Assembly: GCF_040822115.1 (NCBI RefSeq)
Contig: NZ_CP162004.1
Span: 2,232,001 to 2,296,000 of the forward strand
Source of the DNA: Flavobacterium sp. WC2421
GTDB lineage: Bacteria; Bacteroidota; Bacteroidia; Flavobacteriales; Flavobacteriaceae
Direction: 5' to 3'
Length of the DNA: 64,000 nt
In this document: piece after piece, positions 42,940 through 49,970 of the stretch
Layout of the letters: each line of letters begins with the position of its first letter
Position numbering within the stretch: position 1 is the first letter of the stretch
Notes under the pieces: model-generated
What the model saw: the letters and a program-made list of their open reading frames with translations, nothing else
What the model was told of the DNA's origin: nothing
The model's database searches: none
Position numbers and translations under genes: made by a program

Positions 42940-43521
42940 GTGGAAGTATTATTTCATTTAGTATTTGAACTTATAAAAATCTCGATTTTGGGATGTTTAT
43001 ACGCAACAATTATAATTTGTCTTTTAAAGTTGATTTCGAAATTTAAGCCGAATATTTATATTGAGAGAATATTGTATCGAAAAAAAAGAGCTTGGTTTGT
43101 AATTGGATTTTTGGTTTCAATTAGCTTATTCATATTTTTATTTTCCTATTGGGGAAATCACGAACTTGGTGATAGCGCAAGAATTCCCATCGGTTATGAC
43201 AAAGAAATTTCAAATATTAATTGGACAAAATACGCGAATTTTGATGGTGCAAAAAGTCTAGATGGTAATGACATTTATACTACCGAATTTAAAATTGACG
43301 GAAATATACTCTGCGGAAATTACGACAGTGATTTTTACGATTATAAAAATAGTTACTTCGTTTATAATTTGGAATCAAATCAACTAACCGAATTTAAAAA
43401 CGAAGCAGAATATAATGCTTATGCGGTAAAAAATAGAATACCAAAAACAAGTCATTTCCTTACTTTTGAAGATAATTATGCGAATTATTGGAATGGTTGG
43501 AGATTTTGGTTACTAGCATAA
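42940..43521 (+). CDS. Cassette 7: two-span membrane protein of unknown function
   Basis: This is a 193-residue protein starting at GTG. It has membrane segments near residues 8-30 (ISILGCLYATIIICLLKLI) and 50-70 (WFVIGFLVSISLFIFLFSYW), then a soluble domain of about 120 residues rich in Tyr/Asn/Asp (NGNDIYTTEFKIDGN-like). It is the only gene of cassette 7, with 51 bp before the start and 7 bp between the stop and the attC repeat. No family was recognised. Confidence 0.75.
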   Translation: MEVLFHLVFELIKISILGCLYATIIICLLKLISKFKPNIYIERILYRKKRAWFVIGFLVSISLFIFLFSYWGNHELGDSARIPIGYDKEISNINWTKYANFDGAKSLDGNDIYTTEFKIDGNILCGNYDSDFYDYKNSYFVYNLESNQLTEFKNEAEYNAYAVKNRIPKTSHFLTFEDNYANYWNGWRFWLLA

Positions 43522-43530
43522 AAGCCGCAC

Positions 43531-43649
43531 GCACAACAGCTGCTTTGATATAGCTGGAGTTTAGTGGAATTATCGTTTCGCAAGAAATTTTATCTTCAGC
43601 AGAAAATAATCGGTCACGAAGTTCGCAAACTAAAGGCAAAACGTTAACT
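43531..43649 (+). other. attC site 7 (hybrid of types B and A)
   Basis: R'' GCACAAC (43531-43537) and R' GTTAACT (43643-43649), 119 bp, the shortest. ACGCACAAC at 43529-43537 complements the cassette front GTTGTGCGT at 42888-42896. The left half equals type B (TTTGATATAGCTGGAGTTTA) up to CGTTTCG at 43574-43580. From there the right half equals type A (GCAAGAAATTTTATC) and shares the 3' end AACTAAAGGCAAAAC with site 9. Confidence 0.85.
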
Positions 43650-43667
43650 GTAATTTAAGCCCAAAAT

Positions 43668-44444
43668 ATGAACGAGGAGAAAATAATTAGGAAAGAAGCT
43701 GAAGATTTCTATGAAAGGAAACTTAACACTTCTAACAGTTACAAAGTAATTAATGATTTTAATAATTTAAAAATAAGACTTGATGATTTTTATACGGAAG
43801 ATTACAAAGCAATATTTTTAGAGGAAATAGAAAATAGTTTAACTTACGACTTAAAGAAACATAGAGATGAAAAACATGGTGGTTTGGCAAGTGAAACTTG
43901 TGGTTACGAAATCTATGCGGAAAAGTTTCTTTTTTATTTAAAACAGGAATTATCTACTTTGCCAGCAATTGCAAGGCAAAAATTTGATGCCGACAATGAA
44001 GTGATTAAAGAAAAAGTTTTTATTAGTTATAGTCATTCAGACAACTCTTTTTTGACAGAGATACAAAGACATTTTAAACCCTTTCTAAACAAAATTGACT
44101 ATTGGGATGATTCAAAGATATTACCTGGTCAAAAATGGAAAGAAGAAATTGAAAATGCTTTGAAACAAACAAAAGTTGCAATATTATTAATTAGCACAGA
44201 TTTTCTAGGTTCGGATTTTGTTATGAATCATGAGTTACCAAAATTACTTCATTCAGCAGAAAAAGACGGTACGGTCATTTTATCTGTGATATTAAAACCA
44301 TGTTTGTTTGAAGAATTTGAAGACTTAAACAAATTTCAAGCTATGAATCCGCCGAGTAGACCAATTTCGAGAATGTCAGAAGATGAAAGAGATGATATTC
44401 TTGTAAATTTAGTTCGACAAACGAAGAGAATATTGAATAAATAA
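43668..44444 (+). CDS. Cassette 8: TIR-domain protein
   Basis: This is a 258-residue protein. The C-terminal TIR domain covers about residues 120-258 (EKVFISYSHSDNSFLTEIQR, then DYWDDSKILPGQKWKEEIE, AILLISTDFLGSDFVMNHEL). The Glu in NHELPKLL sits where the catalytic Glu of NAD-degrading TIR domains lies. The first ~110 residues are helical with a conserved-looking HGGLASETCGYEIYAEKF segment of unknown role. Bacterial TIR proteins are often anti-phage effectors. That role is inferred here. It is the only gene of cassette 8. Confidence 0.88.
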   Translation: MNEEKIIRKEAEDFYERKLNTSNSYKVINDFNNLKIRLDDFYTEDYKAIFLEEIENSLTYDLKKHRDEKHGGLASETCGYEIYAEKFLFYLKQELSTLPAIARQKFDADNEVIKEKVFISYSHSDNSFLTEIQRHFKPFLNKIDYWDDSKILPGQKWKEEIENALKQTKVAILLISTDFLGSDFVMNHELPKLLHSAEKDGTVILSVILKPCLFEEFEDLNKFQAMNPPSRPISRMSEDERDDILVNLVRQTKRILNK

Positions 44445-44449
44445 ACTAC

Positions 44450-44575
44450 AGTTAACATAGATGCTTTGATATAGCTGGAATTTAGTGGAATTATCGTTTC
44501 GTATCAAGTTTTCGTTAAGCCGAAAATTGAGCGGTTACGAATTTCCAGCCACCTCAAAGTGGCATAACGTTAGCA
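44450..44575 (+). other. attC site 8 (type B)
   Basis: R'' AGTTAAC (44450-44456) and R' GTTAGCA (44569-44575), 126 bp. TACAGTTAAC at 44447-44456 exactly complements the cassette front GTTAACTGTA at 43643-43652. The inner arms CTTTGATATAGCTGGAA and TTCCAGCCACCTCAAAG pair. The centre is nearly identical to that of site 4. Confidence 0.88.
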
Positions 44576-44603
44576 AACATATTAACAAACATTCGTAAAA
44601 GAA

Positions 44604-44891
44604 ATGACAACAGTGATGACAACTTACATTTATACTATTCTCATTCCTATCGTTATTCTTTTTGTAAGTTATTTTATAGAAGGCAAGCCAAGCAAAGAAC
44701 GAAAGATTGTAAATTTTTTATTTAATGTTTTCAAAAATTATATTTTCTATGCCCTATTGCTTTACTATTTAGGCGGTGAACATTTTGTTAATGTAGGTTT
44801 ATCTTTTGTTACAGTAATAATGTTCGCTATTCCTTTTGGTATAATAATTATTCCTTTCAAATTATATTACTTCTTTAAAAAAGAGAAGTGA
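44604..44891 (+). CDS. Cassette 9: small hydrophobic membrane protein
   Basis: This is a 95-residue protein with three predicted membrane segments (YIYTILIPIVILFVSYFI, NYIFYALLLYYLGG, FVTVIMFAIPFGIIIIPF) and a lysine-rich C-terminus (YYFFKKEK). It is the only gene of the shortest plus-strand cassette (about 490 bp). No family was recognised. A second ATG four codons in is also possible as a start. Confidence 0.72.
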   Translation: MTTVMTTYIYTILIPIVILFVSYFIEGKPSKERKIVNFLFNVFKNYIFYALLLYYLGGEHFVNVGLSFVTVIMFAIPFGIIIIPFKLYYFFKKEK

Positions 44892-44934
44892 AAAGTTTAT
44901 GGCAATTTGTAAACTCGAAAAAATACAATACGTT

Positions 44935-45062
44935 TGCTAACAGCCGTTTCTCGCAATTGCGAGTTTTGTGGTAAGTTCACGTTCACGTTTCGCAAGAATT
45001 TTTATCTTTAACAGAAAATAATTCGTTTACGAAGTTCGCAAACTAAAGGCAAAACGTTAGTA
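44935..45062 (+). other. attC site 9 (type A)
   Basis: R'' TGCTAAC (44935-44941) and R' GTTAGTA (45056-45062), 128 bp. GTTTGCTAAC at 44932-44941 exactly complements the cassette front GTTAGCAAAC at 44569-44578. The left arm carries a perfect 14-bp palindrome CTCGCAATTGCGAG (44950-44963). The 3' end AACTAAAGGCAAAAC is shared with site 7. Confidence 0.86.
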
Positions 45063-45101
45063 GCCATTATAGAAAAAACTGAAGAATTTAACCACATTAA
45101 T

Positions 45102-45587
45102 ATGACTAAAAAAATTGTATTTTATCTTTTAATTTTTCTTTCTTTTAGCTGTAAAAAGGAAACAAACCAAGAACCACCAACAGAAAATAAAATAATTAGA
45201 TTGCCGCCAAAAATTATAATTGACGAAAATACTGTTATTGGATTTGCTTGCTACAACTCTGGAAAAAAATCAGAGCCAGTGAAAAAATTTTCAGAAATTC
45301 TAATAGAAAAAAAATATCCAATTATCTTAAAAGAGCTTAACTCCATAAATATTGCTGACAAATATTTGGCGACAGCTATATGCGAAAAATTATCAAAAAA
45401 GAAATTAATCAATTTGACCGAAAAAGAAATCAATCAAATAAAAAAGAATAAAAATAGTAACGAAAGTGTTAATACTTGTGCTGGCTGTACTAATCAAGAA
45501 AAAATGACACTTAAAGAACTTTTTTCTGCGGAAAAGAATTACATAGCCGAAGAGACTGAAGATTGGCTATACGAAATGATAAAATAA
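45102..45587 (+). CDS. Cassette 10: lipoprotein of unknown function
   Basis: This is a 161-residue predicted lipoprotein with lipobox LSFSC (Cys17). The mature part is lysine-rich and helical, with a CAGC pair (NTCAGCTNQEKMTLKELF) near residue 126 and two further cysteines (GFACYNSG, ATAICEKL). It is the only gene of the last cassette. The stop almost touches the attC repeat. No family was recognised. Confidence 0.75.
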   Translation: MTKKIVFYLLIFLSFSCKKETNQEPPTENKIIRLPPKIIIDENTVIGFACYNSGKKSEPVKKFSEILIEKKYPIILKELNSINIADKYLATAICEKLSKKKLINLTEKEINQIKKNKNSNESVNTCAGCTNQEKMTLKELFSAEKNYIAEETEDWLYEMIK

Positions 45588-45591
45588 CGGC

Positions 45592-45715
45592 TACTAACAG
45601 CTGTTTTGATATAGCTGGAATTTAGTGGAATTACCGTTTTTATCGTATTTTCGTTTAGTCATAAAAACTCGTTTTCAAAACCTTACAAATAGCTTAAGGC
45701 TTGCAAACATTATAG
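45592..45715 (+). other. attC site 10 (type B, degenerate right end)
   Basis: R'' TACTAAC (45592-45598); GGCTACTAAC at 45589-45598 exactly complements the cassette front GTTAGTAGCC at 45056-45065. The left half equals type B, but the right half has diverged and the expected GTT is ATT (45709-45711, AAACATTATAGG). No matching inverted repeat for that end is found downstream, so this is the array's last site. Confidence 0.75.
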
Positions 45716-45747
45716 GAGACTTGTACTGAAACTAAACAGCATATTAA

Positions 45748-46230
45748 ATGAAAATAGATTTTAAAGAAGAACAAAAGTTTACGCAATGGTGGCTTTGGAT
45801 ACTTTTAATAGGAATTGGGTTTTTACCAGTTTTTGGAATTTACAAGCAATTAGTTATCGGAGAGAAATTTGGAGATAAACCAATGTCTGATTTAGGGCTT
45901 ATCCTTTTTGGCTTTTTTATTTTTGGATTGATTGTTCTATTTTACTTTATGCGATTAAGTACAGAGATCGACAAAAATGAAATTCGGATGCGTTTTTATC
46001 CTTTTGTTAAAAAACGCGTAAGTTGGGGAGAAATTAAAAGTGCTGAAGTAGTCAATTATGGATTTGTTGGTGGTTGGGGAATTCGTCTTTGGACAAAATT
46101 TGGAACAGTTTATAATATTAAAGGAAGCAAAGGATTGGCTATCGAGCTCTTAAATGGTAAAAAATTTTTAATTGGAACACAAAAAGAAAATGAATTGGAT
46201 AAAATAGTCAAAGGAATCAAAGAAAACTAG
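45748..46230 (+). CDS. Membrane protein with PH-like domain, just outside the cassette array
   Basis: This 160-residue protein has two membrane segments near residues 14-32 (WWLWILLIGIGFLPVFGI) and 50-70 (LILFGFFIFGLIVLFYF). A beta-rich soluble domain follows (IRMRFYPFVKKRVSWGEIKS), resembling bacterial PH-like proteins. It lies 33 bp after the degenerate attC 10. Because no further attC follows, it is either the first gene of the chromosomal flank or the remnant of a cassette that lost its site. Confidence 0.75.
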   Translation: MKIDFKEEQKFTQWWLWILLIGIGFLPVFGIYKQLVIGEKFGDKPMSDLGLILFGFFIFGLIVLFYFMRLSTEIDKNEIRMRFYPFVKKRVSWGEIKSAEVVNYGFVGGWGIRLWTKFGTVYNIKGSKGLAIELLNGKKFLIGTQKENELDKIVKGIKEN

Positions 46231-46404
46231 ACTTTGATTTCTATAAAATATCGCTTTAACTGCTGCAAATCACTATATAGTTAAGTAGTTTAATGAGATG
46301 CTTGCTTCGTCAGCATGCCAAGATGGGCGATAAGACACTCCCCGAAATGGTGTAAATAACTAAAATGTAGCATGGTGTCTCCATTCACTTTCGAACAAAA
46401 CCAT

Positions 46405-46437
46405 AAAAAAACCACGAACAGCAATTCGTGTTTTTTT
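46405..46437 (-). terminator. Terminator after the proline iminopeptidase-like gene
   Basis: The stem CACGAA/TTCGTG extends into flanking A/T-runs (AAAAAAC and GTTTTTTT), 18 bp past the stop on the minus strand. Confidence 0.75.
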
Positions 46438-46454
46438 GTTATAATAAATATTTC

Positions 46455-47507
46455 TTATCCCTTCTTAAACTCCCCGCTATCGACATCTTTCAAGAATTTG
46501 ATCACGCCTGGAAAATAGGTTTTAGGATCATCGTATTGCGAAAGGTGGCTTCCGTTAGGGCAAAATAGAAAGCGTCCGTTTTGTACTTCGTTAGCAATCC
46601 ATTTCATGTGTTCAGGATCCATCGTGTCGTATTTAGAACCTATGGATAGGGTAGGGACAGTCAATGTTTTTAATTGATCCTTGACATCCCAATTTTTTAA
46701 AGATGCATTTCCTGTGATGCCAAATTCACTGTGCCCTTGCATAAACACATACACCTCTGGATTGATGTGCTTGAAACAACGGTTGATGCTTTCTGGCCAG
46801 TCTTCCAGTGGCATTCTTAAAATGTGTTGGGTATAATAGTATTTAAAAAGCAGTTCGCTGTATTTTGGATTGTCAAAATCGTTGTTGCTTTCCATATCCT
46901 GCAATTGCTTTAGGATTTTTGGGTCCATTTGTGGTGCCAATACGTTTTTTGCGTACGCATTATATTCAGGAGCGCTTGCCATCATATTAGAGATAATCAA
47001 GCCTTTTAAGTTTTTTTGGTATTTCAAGGCGTATTCCATCGCTAGAATTCCACCCCAAGATTGTCCCATCAAGTAAAAATTAGTATTGTCTAATTTTAGT
47101 GCTTTACGTACTTGTTCTACTTCTTCTACAAAGCGCTCATTCGTCCATAAACTGGTGTCACTGGGTTGGTCACTGTAATACGAACCGAGCTGGTCGTAGT
47201 AAATGTATTCAATGCTTTCGTTAGGGAAATAACCGTCAAAGGATTCATACAGTTCATGGGTTAATCCAGGACCGCCGTGCAACAGCAAGACTTTTATTTT
47301 AGGATTGTTACCCACCGTTTTTGTCCAAACCTTAAAAGTACCTTTTGGAGTTTGTATCGGAATCATTTTGATGCCGCCAGTCAGCTGATCGTCTCGTTTG
47401 GAAAAATCCAAATAATTTGCTTTTATCGCATCTTCTTTTGGTTTTTCTTGGCAATTAGAAAAAAAGAATATACTTATAACGGAGCAAATTAGGACTTTTA
47501 GTTTCAT
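46455..47507 (-). CDS. Proline iminopeptidase-family alpha/beta hydrolase lipoprotein
   Basis: This is a 350-residue S33-type hydrolase. An N-terminal lipoprotein signal is seen (SIFFFSNC, Cys19). The oxyanion region LLLHGGPGLTHELYESF is near residue 75, and the nucleophile motif LMGQSWGGILAMEY near 147 (Ser in GxSxGG). An Asp lies in SKYDTMDPEHM and the catalytic His in NGSHLSQYDD near 320. The family releases N-terminal proline from peptides. The envelope location follows from the lipobox. It lies 198 bp downstream of the acyl-CoA ligase start... in the sense that the ligase gene follows its start by 22 bp on the same strand. Confidence 0.88.
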   Translation of the reverse strand: MKLKVLICSVISIFFFSNCQEKPKEDAIKANYLDFSKRDDQLTGGIKMIPIQTPKGTFKVWTKTVGNNPKIKVLLLHGGPGLTHELYESFDGYFPNESIEYIYYDQLGSYYSDQPSDTSLWTNERFVEEVEQVRKALKLDNTNFYLMGQSWGGILAMEYALKYQKNLKGLIISNMMASAPEYNAYAKNVLAPQMDPKILKQLQDMESNNDFDNPKYSELLFKYYYTQHILRMPLEDWPESINRCFKHINPEVYVFMQGHSEFGITGNASLKNWDVKDQLKTLTVPTLSIGSKYDTMDPEHMKWIANEVQNGRFLFCPNGSHLSQYDDPKTYFPGVIKFLKDVDSGEFKKG

Positions 47508-47529
47508 AACGAGATCGTTTTACAAAAGG

Positions 47530-49305
47530 TTAGTTGTAGATTTTGTCAAATAATGGTTTGTACATCTGCATGACTATTTTTCTTTTCAATTTTAGCGTTG
47601 GAGTCAGTTGTCCGCCTTCCACTGACCAAACATCGGGTGTTAATTCAAAACGTTTTATTTTTTCCCAATTTCCAAACTTTTCATTCAATGTATCAATTTC
47701 TTCTTGTATGCGTGCAATGACATGCGCGTTAGAAATAATTTCTTCGTTTGTTGTTCCAACATTTATTTTATGAATAGCAGCCCATTCTTTTACAAAATCA
47801 AAATTAGGTTGAATGAAAGCGCCTGGCATTTTTTGCCCATCTCCAATCACCATTATTTGATCAATGAAACGTGATTGCTTCATCGTGTTTTCAATAATTT
47901 GTGGTGCAATATATTTTCCTCCAGAGGTTTTAAACATTTCTTTTTTACGGTCAGTAATGCGTAAGAAACCGTCTTGGTCAAACTCACCAATATCACCTGT
48001 ATGGAAATACCCATCAACGATAACCTCATTAGTCAGTTTTTCATCTTTGTAATAACCTATCATCACGTTTGGACCTTTGCAAAGGATTTCTCCATCTTCG
48101 GCAATTTTTACGTCTACATGGTCAATTACTTTACCTACAGTTCCTACTCTGAAACCATGATTTCTCATGTCATTTACGGAAATTACAGGAGAAGTTTCAG
48201 TCAATCCGTATCCTTCCATCACGGGGATTTCGGCAGCAGCAAAAATGCGGGCCAATCGGGTTTGTAAAGCAGCACTTCCTGAAACCATTAAATCTAGATT
48301 TCCACCCAAACCTTCTTTCCATTTGCTGAAAATTAATTTGCGGGCAATCTTCAGTTGGAACTCATACCAAGCGCCATTGGCGCCATACGGTTCAAAACGC
48401 AATCCTAAATCAATTGCCCAGAAGAACAATTTCTTTTTGATTCCGGTAAGTTCTGATCCTTTGGCATATATTTTATCGTACACTTTTTCCAATAGTCTTG
48501 GAACTGCAGTGATTACTGTAGGTTGTACTTCTTTAAGGTTGTCACTAATTTTGTCAATCGCTTCACCAAAATAAACTGAAACACCATAATATTGATACAA
48601 ATACAAAATCATGCGTTCAAAAATATGGCAAATAGGCAAGAAGCTTAACGCCCGACTTTTCCCAGCTTCAAACGGAATTCTTGAAGCGCTATCCAGCACA
48701 TTTGAAACAATGTTTTGGTGCGAAAGCATCACCCCTTTAGGTCTTCCAGTTGTACCAGAAGTATAAATTATAGTAGCTAAATCAGTAGTCTTTACGTTGT
48801 TTTTGCAAATTTCAACTTCGTCTTGATTGCCTTGGTCTTCGCCAATTTTCAGTAATTCATTCCAGTTTTTACAACCTTCAATTTCGTTAAAAGAATACAC
48901 TTCTTTTAGATGGGTTACTTTGTCCTTGATTAAATTTACTTTATGAAGCACTTCTGCATCAGATACAAAACAATATGTGGCTTCAGAATGATTTAAGATG
49001 TATTCATAATCATCTTCGGAAATCGTTGGGTAAATAGGAACAGTTTGTGCACCCGTTTGTAAAACTCCAATATCAAGTATATTCCATTCGGTCCTATTAT
49101 TCGAAGAAATAATAGCAATTTTATCGTCTTTTTTAACTCCTAATTTTAGTAATGCTCTTGATATACTATTGGCTTTGGCAATGTATTCTTGTGTAGACGT
49201 TTTTACCCAAACTCCATTTTGCTTTGTTACTAAAGCATCTGGAATTGAAGTGTATTTATCTTGCTGATAATAAGGAAAATCAAAGAGTCTGGTTATAGAA
49301 GTCAT
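47530..49305 (-). CDS. Long-chain acyl-CoA synthetase (AMP-forming)
   Basis: This protein of about 591 residues activates fatty acids to acyl-CoA with ATP. The AMP-binding motif IIYTSGTTGRPKGVMLSH is near residue 178, VMEGYGLTETSPVISVND near 366, and HTGDIGEFDQDGFLRITDRK near 435. The start at 49305 (MTSITRLFDFPYY) is chosen over an in-frame ATG nine codons earlier, because family members begin at this point. It ends 22 bp before the peptidase gene on the same strand. Its product would feed the beta-oxidation operon at 24-30 kb. Confidence 0.95.
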   Translation of the reverse strand: MTSITRLFDFPYYQQDKYTSIPDALVTKQNGVWVKTSTQEYIAKANSISRALLKLGVKKDDKIAIISSNNRTEWNILDIGVLQTGAQTVPIYPTISEDDYEYILNHSEATYCFVSDAEVLHKVNLIKDKVTHLKEVYSFNEIEGCKNWNELLKIGEDQGNQDEVEICKNNVKTTDLATIIYTSGTTGRPKGVMLSHQNIVSNVLDSASRIPFEAGKSRALSFLPICHIFERMILYLYQYYGVSVYFGEAIDKISDNLKEVQPTVITAVPRLLEKVYDKIYAKGSELTGIKKKLFFWAIDLGLRFEPYGANGAWYEFQLKIARKLIFSKWKEGLGGNLDLMVSGSAALQTRLARIFAAAEIPVMEGYGLTETSPVISVNDMRNHGFRVGTVGKVIDHVDVKIAEDGEILCKGPNVMIGYYKDEKLTNEVIVDGYFHTGDIGEFDQDGFLRITDRKKEMFKTSGGKYIAPQIIENTMKQSRFIDQIMVIGDGQKMPGAFIQPNFDFVKEWAAIHKINVGTTNEEIISNAHVIARIQEEIDTLNEKFGNWEKIKRFELTPDVWSVEGGQLTPTLKLKRKIVMQMYKPLFDKIYN

Positions 49306-49489
49306 TAATAAAATTATTGAATTGATTCGCAAATTAAATAAAAAAACAGTATAATTTTTGTTTTTAAATAATTAATTAGGAAAAATAAATTAGAATTATC
49401 AAATTTAGCGAAATCGTTTTCTTAAAATGCGATTTAAGCTGTTGATTTAGAGTTGTAAAGTCGTTTTTGGAGGTTTTGTCCAATAAAGA

Positions 49490-49915
49490 TTAATCTACAT
49501 AATCTTTACTACGATCTCCTAAAATGAACATTTTCTTCTTTTGAAAATGGATAGAAAAGTGCGCATATGTCCAATTTCCATCTGTTTCTGCTTTGTTTTT
49601 ATACCATAGCGAATACACGGCATAATTAAATCCCTTCTGGTATTTGGGCGTTCCATTTTCAAAACATTCCATTCCCCAATCCATATTAATTTTGGATAAA
49701 TCACTCAATTGAAAAACCCCAGTTCCATCCGGATTTAATTGCACCGAAGGCTCCGCATCTCCATTTAAAAGGTAAGTTCCTGTTATGGGATAATCAATAT
49801 TTGTAGTGATGTAATGCGCACCGCCTTTCGCCATTATTTTTTCGACTTTTTGAGCAAATGTAGGAGTTGCAAATAAGAGTATTGATAGGAGTAATAAGTT
49901 CGCTGATTTTGCCAT
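49490..49915 (-). CDS. Small exported protein of unknown function
   Basis: This is a 141-residue protein with a signal peptide (LLLLSILLFATPTFAQ). The mature part is a soluble beta-rich domain with Trp/Tyr/Gly (ITGTYLLNGDAEPSVQLNPD, then DLSKINMDWGMECFENG). No family was recognised. Its leader region contains a 28-bp ATT/TAT trinucleotide run (49938-49965) that could affect expression. It follows the GH92 gene on the same strand after about 55 bp. Confidence 0.78.
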   Translation of the reverse strand: MAKSANLLLLSILLFATPTFAQKVEKIMAKGGAHYITTNIDYPITGTYLLNGDAEPSVQLNPDGTGVFQLSDLSKINMDWGMECFENGTPKYQKGFNYAVYSLWYKNKAETDGNWTYAHFSIHFQKKKMFILGDRSKDYVD

Positions 49916-49937
49916 TTTAGGAATTTGTTTAAAGTGG

Positions 49938-49965
49938 TATTATTATTATTATTATTATTATTATT
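49938..49965. repeat. TAT trinucleotide microsatellite
   Basis: About nine uninterrupted TAT units lie in the short gap between the GH92 stop (49971) and the next gene start (49915, minus strand). Repeats of this kind are prone to length change. Confidence 0.9.
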
Positions 49966-49970
49966 TATTT

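Larger units (their letters stand above)
30982..45715 (+). mobile_element. Integron-type gene cassette array without integrase (CALIN), ten cassettes
   Basis: Ten consecutive segments each start at GTT plus specific bases, and each holds, at the start of a 119-139 bp palindromic element, the 9-10 nt reverse complement of those bases. Front/back pairs are 30982/31600, 31735/31954, 32081/33784, 33912/34610, 34729/38131, 39996/42760, 42888/43529, 43643/44447, 44569/44932 and 45056/45589. The pattern equals integron cassettes with attC sites (R'' ending AAC, R' beginning GTT). Nine cassettes carry plus-strand genes close to their front; cassette 2 carries a minus-strand gene. No tyrosine recombinase of IntI type is in the window. 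An IS1182-type element sits in the fifth attC. Confidence 0.85.

Noticed and set aside
46256..46404. Possible structured RNA between the array flank and the next terminator
   Set aside because: Only short complementary pieces (ACACTCCCC/GGTGT-like) are visible, with no convincing stem set.
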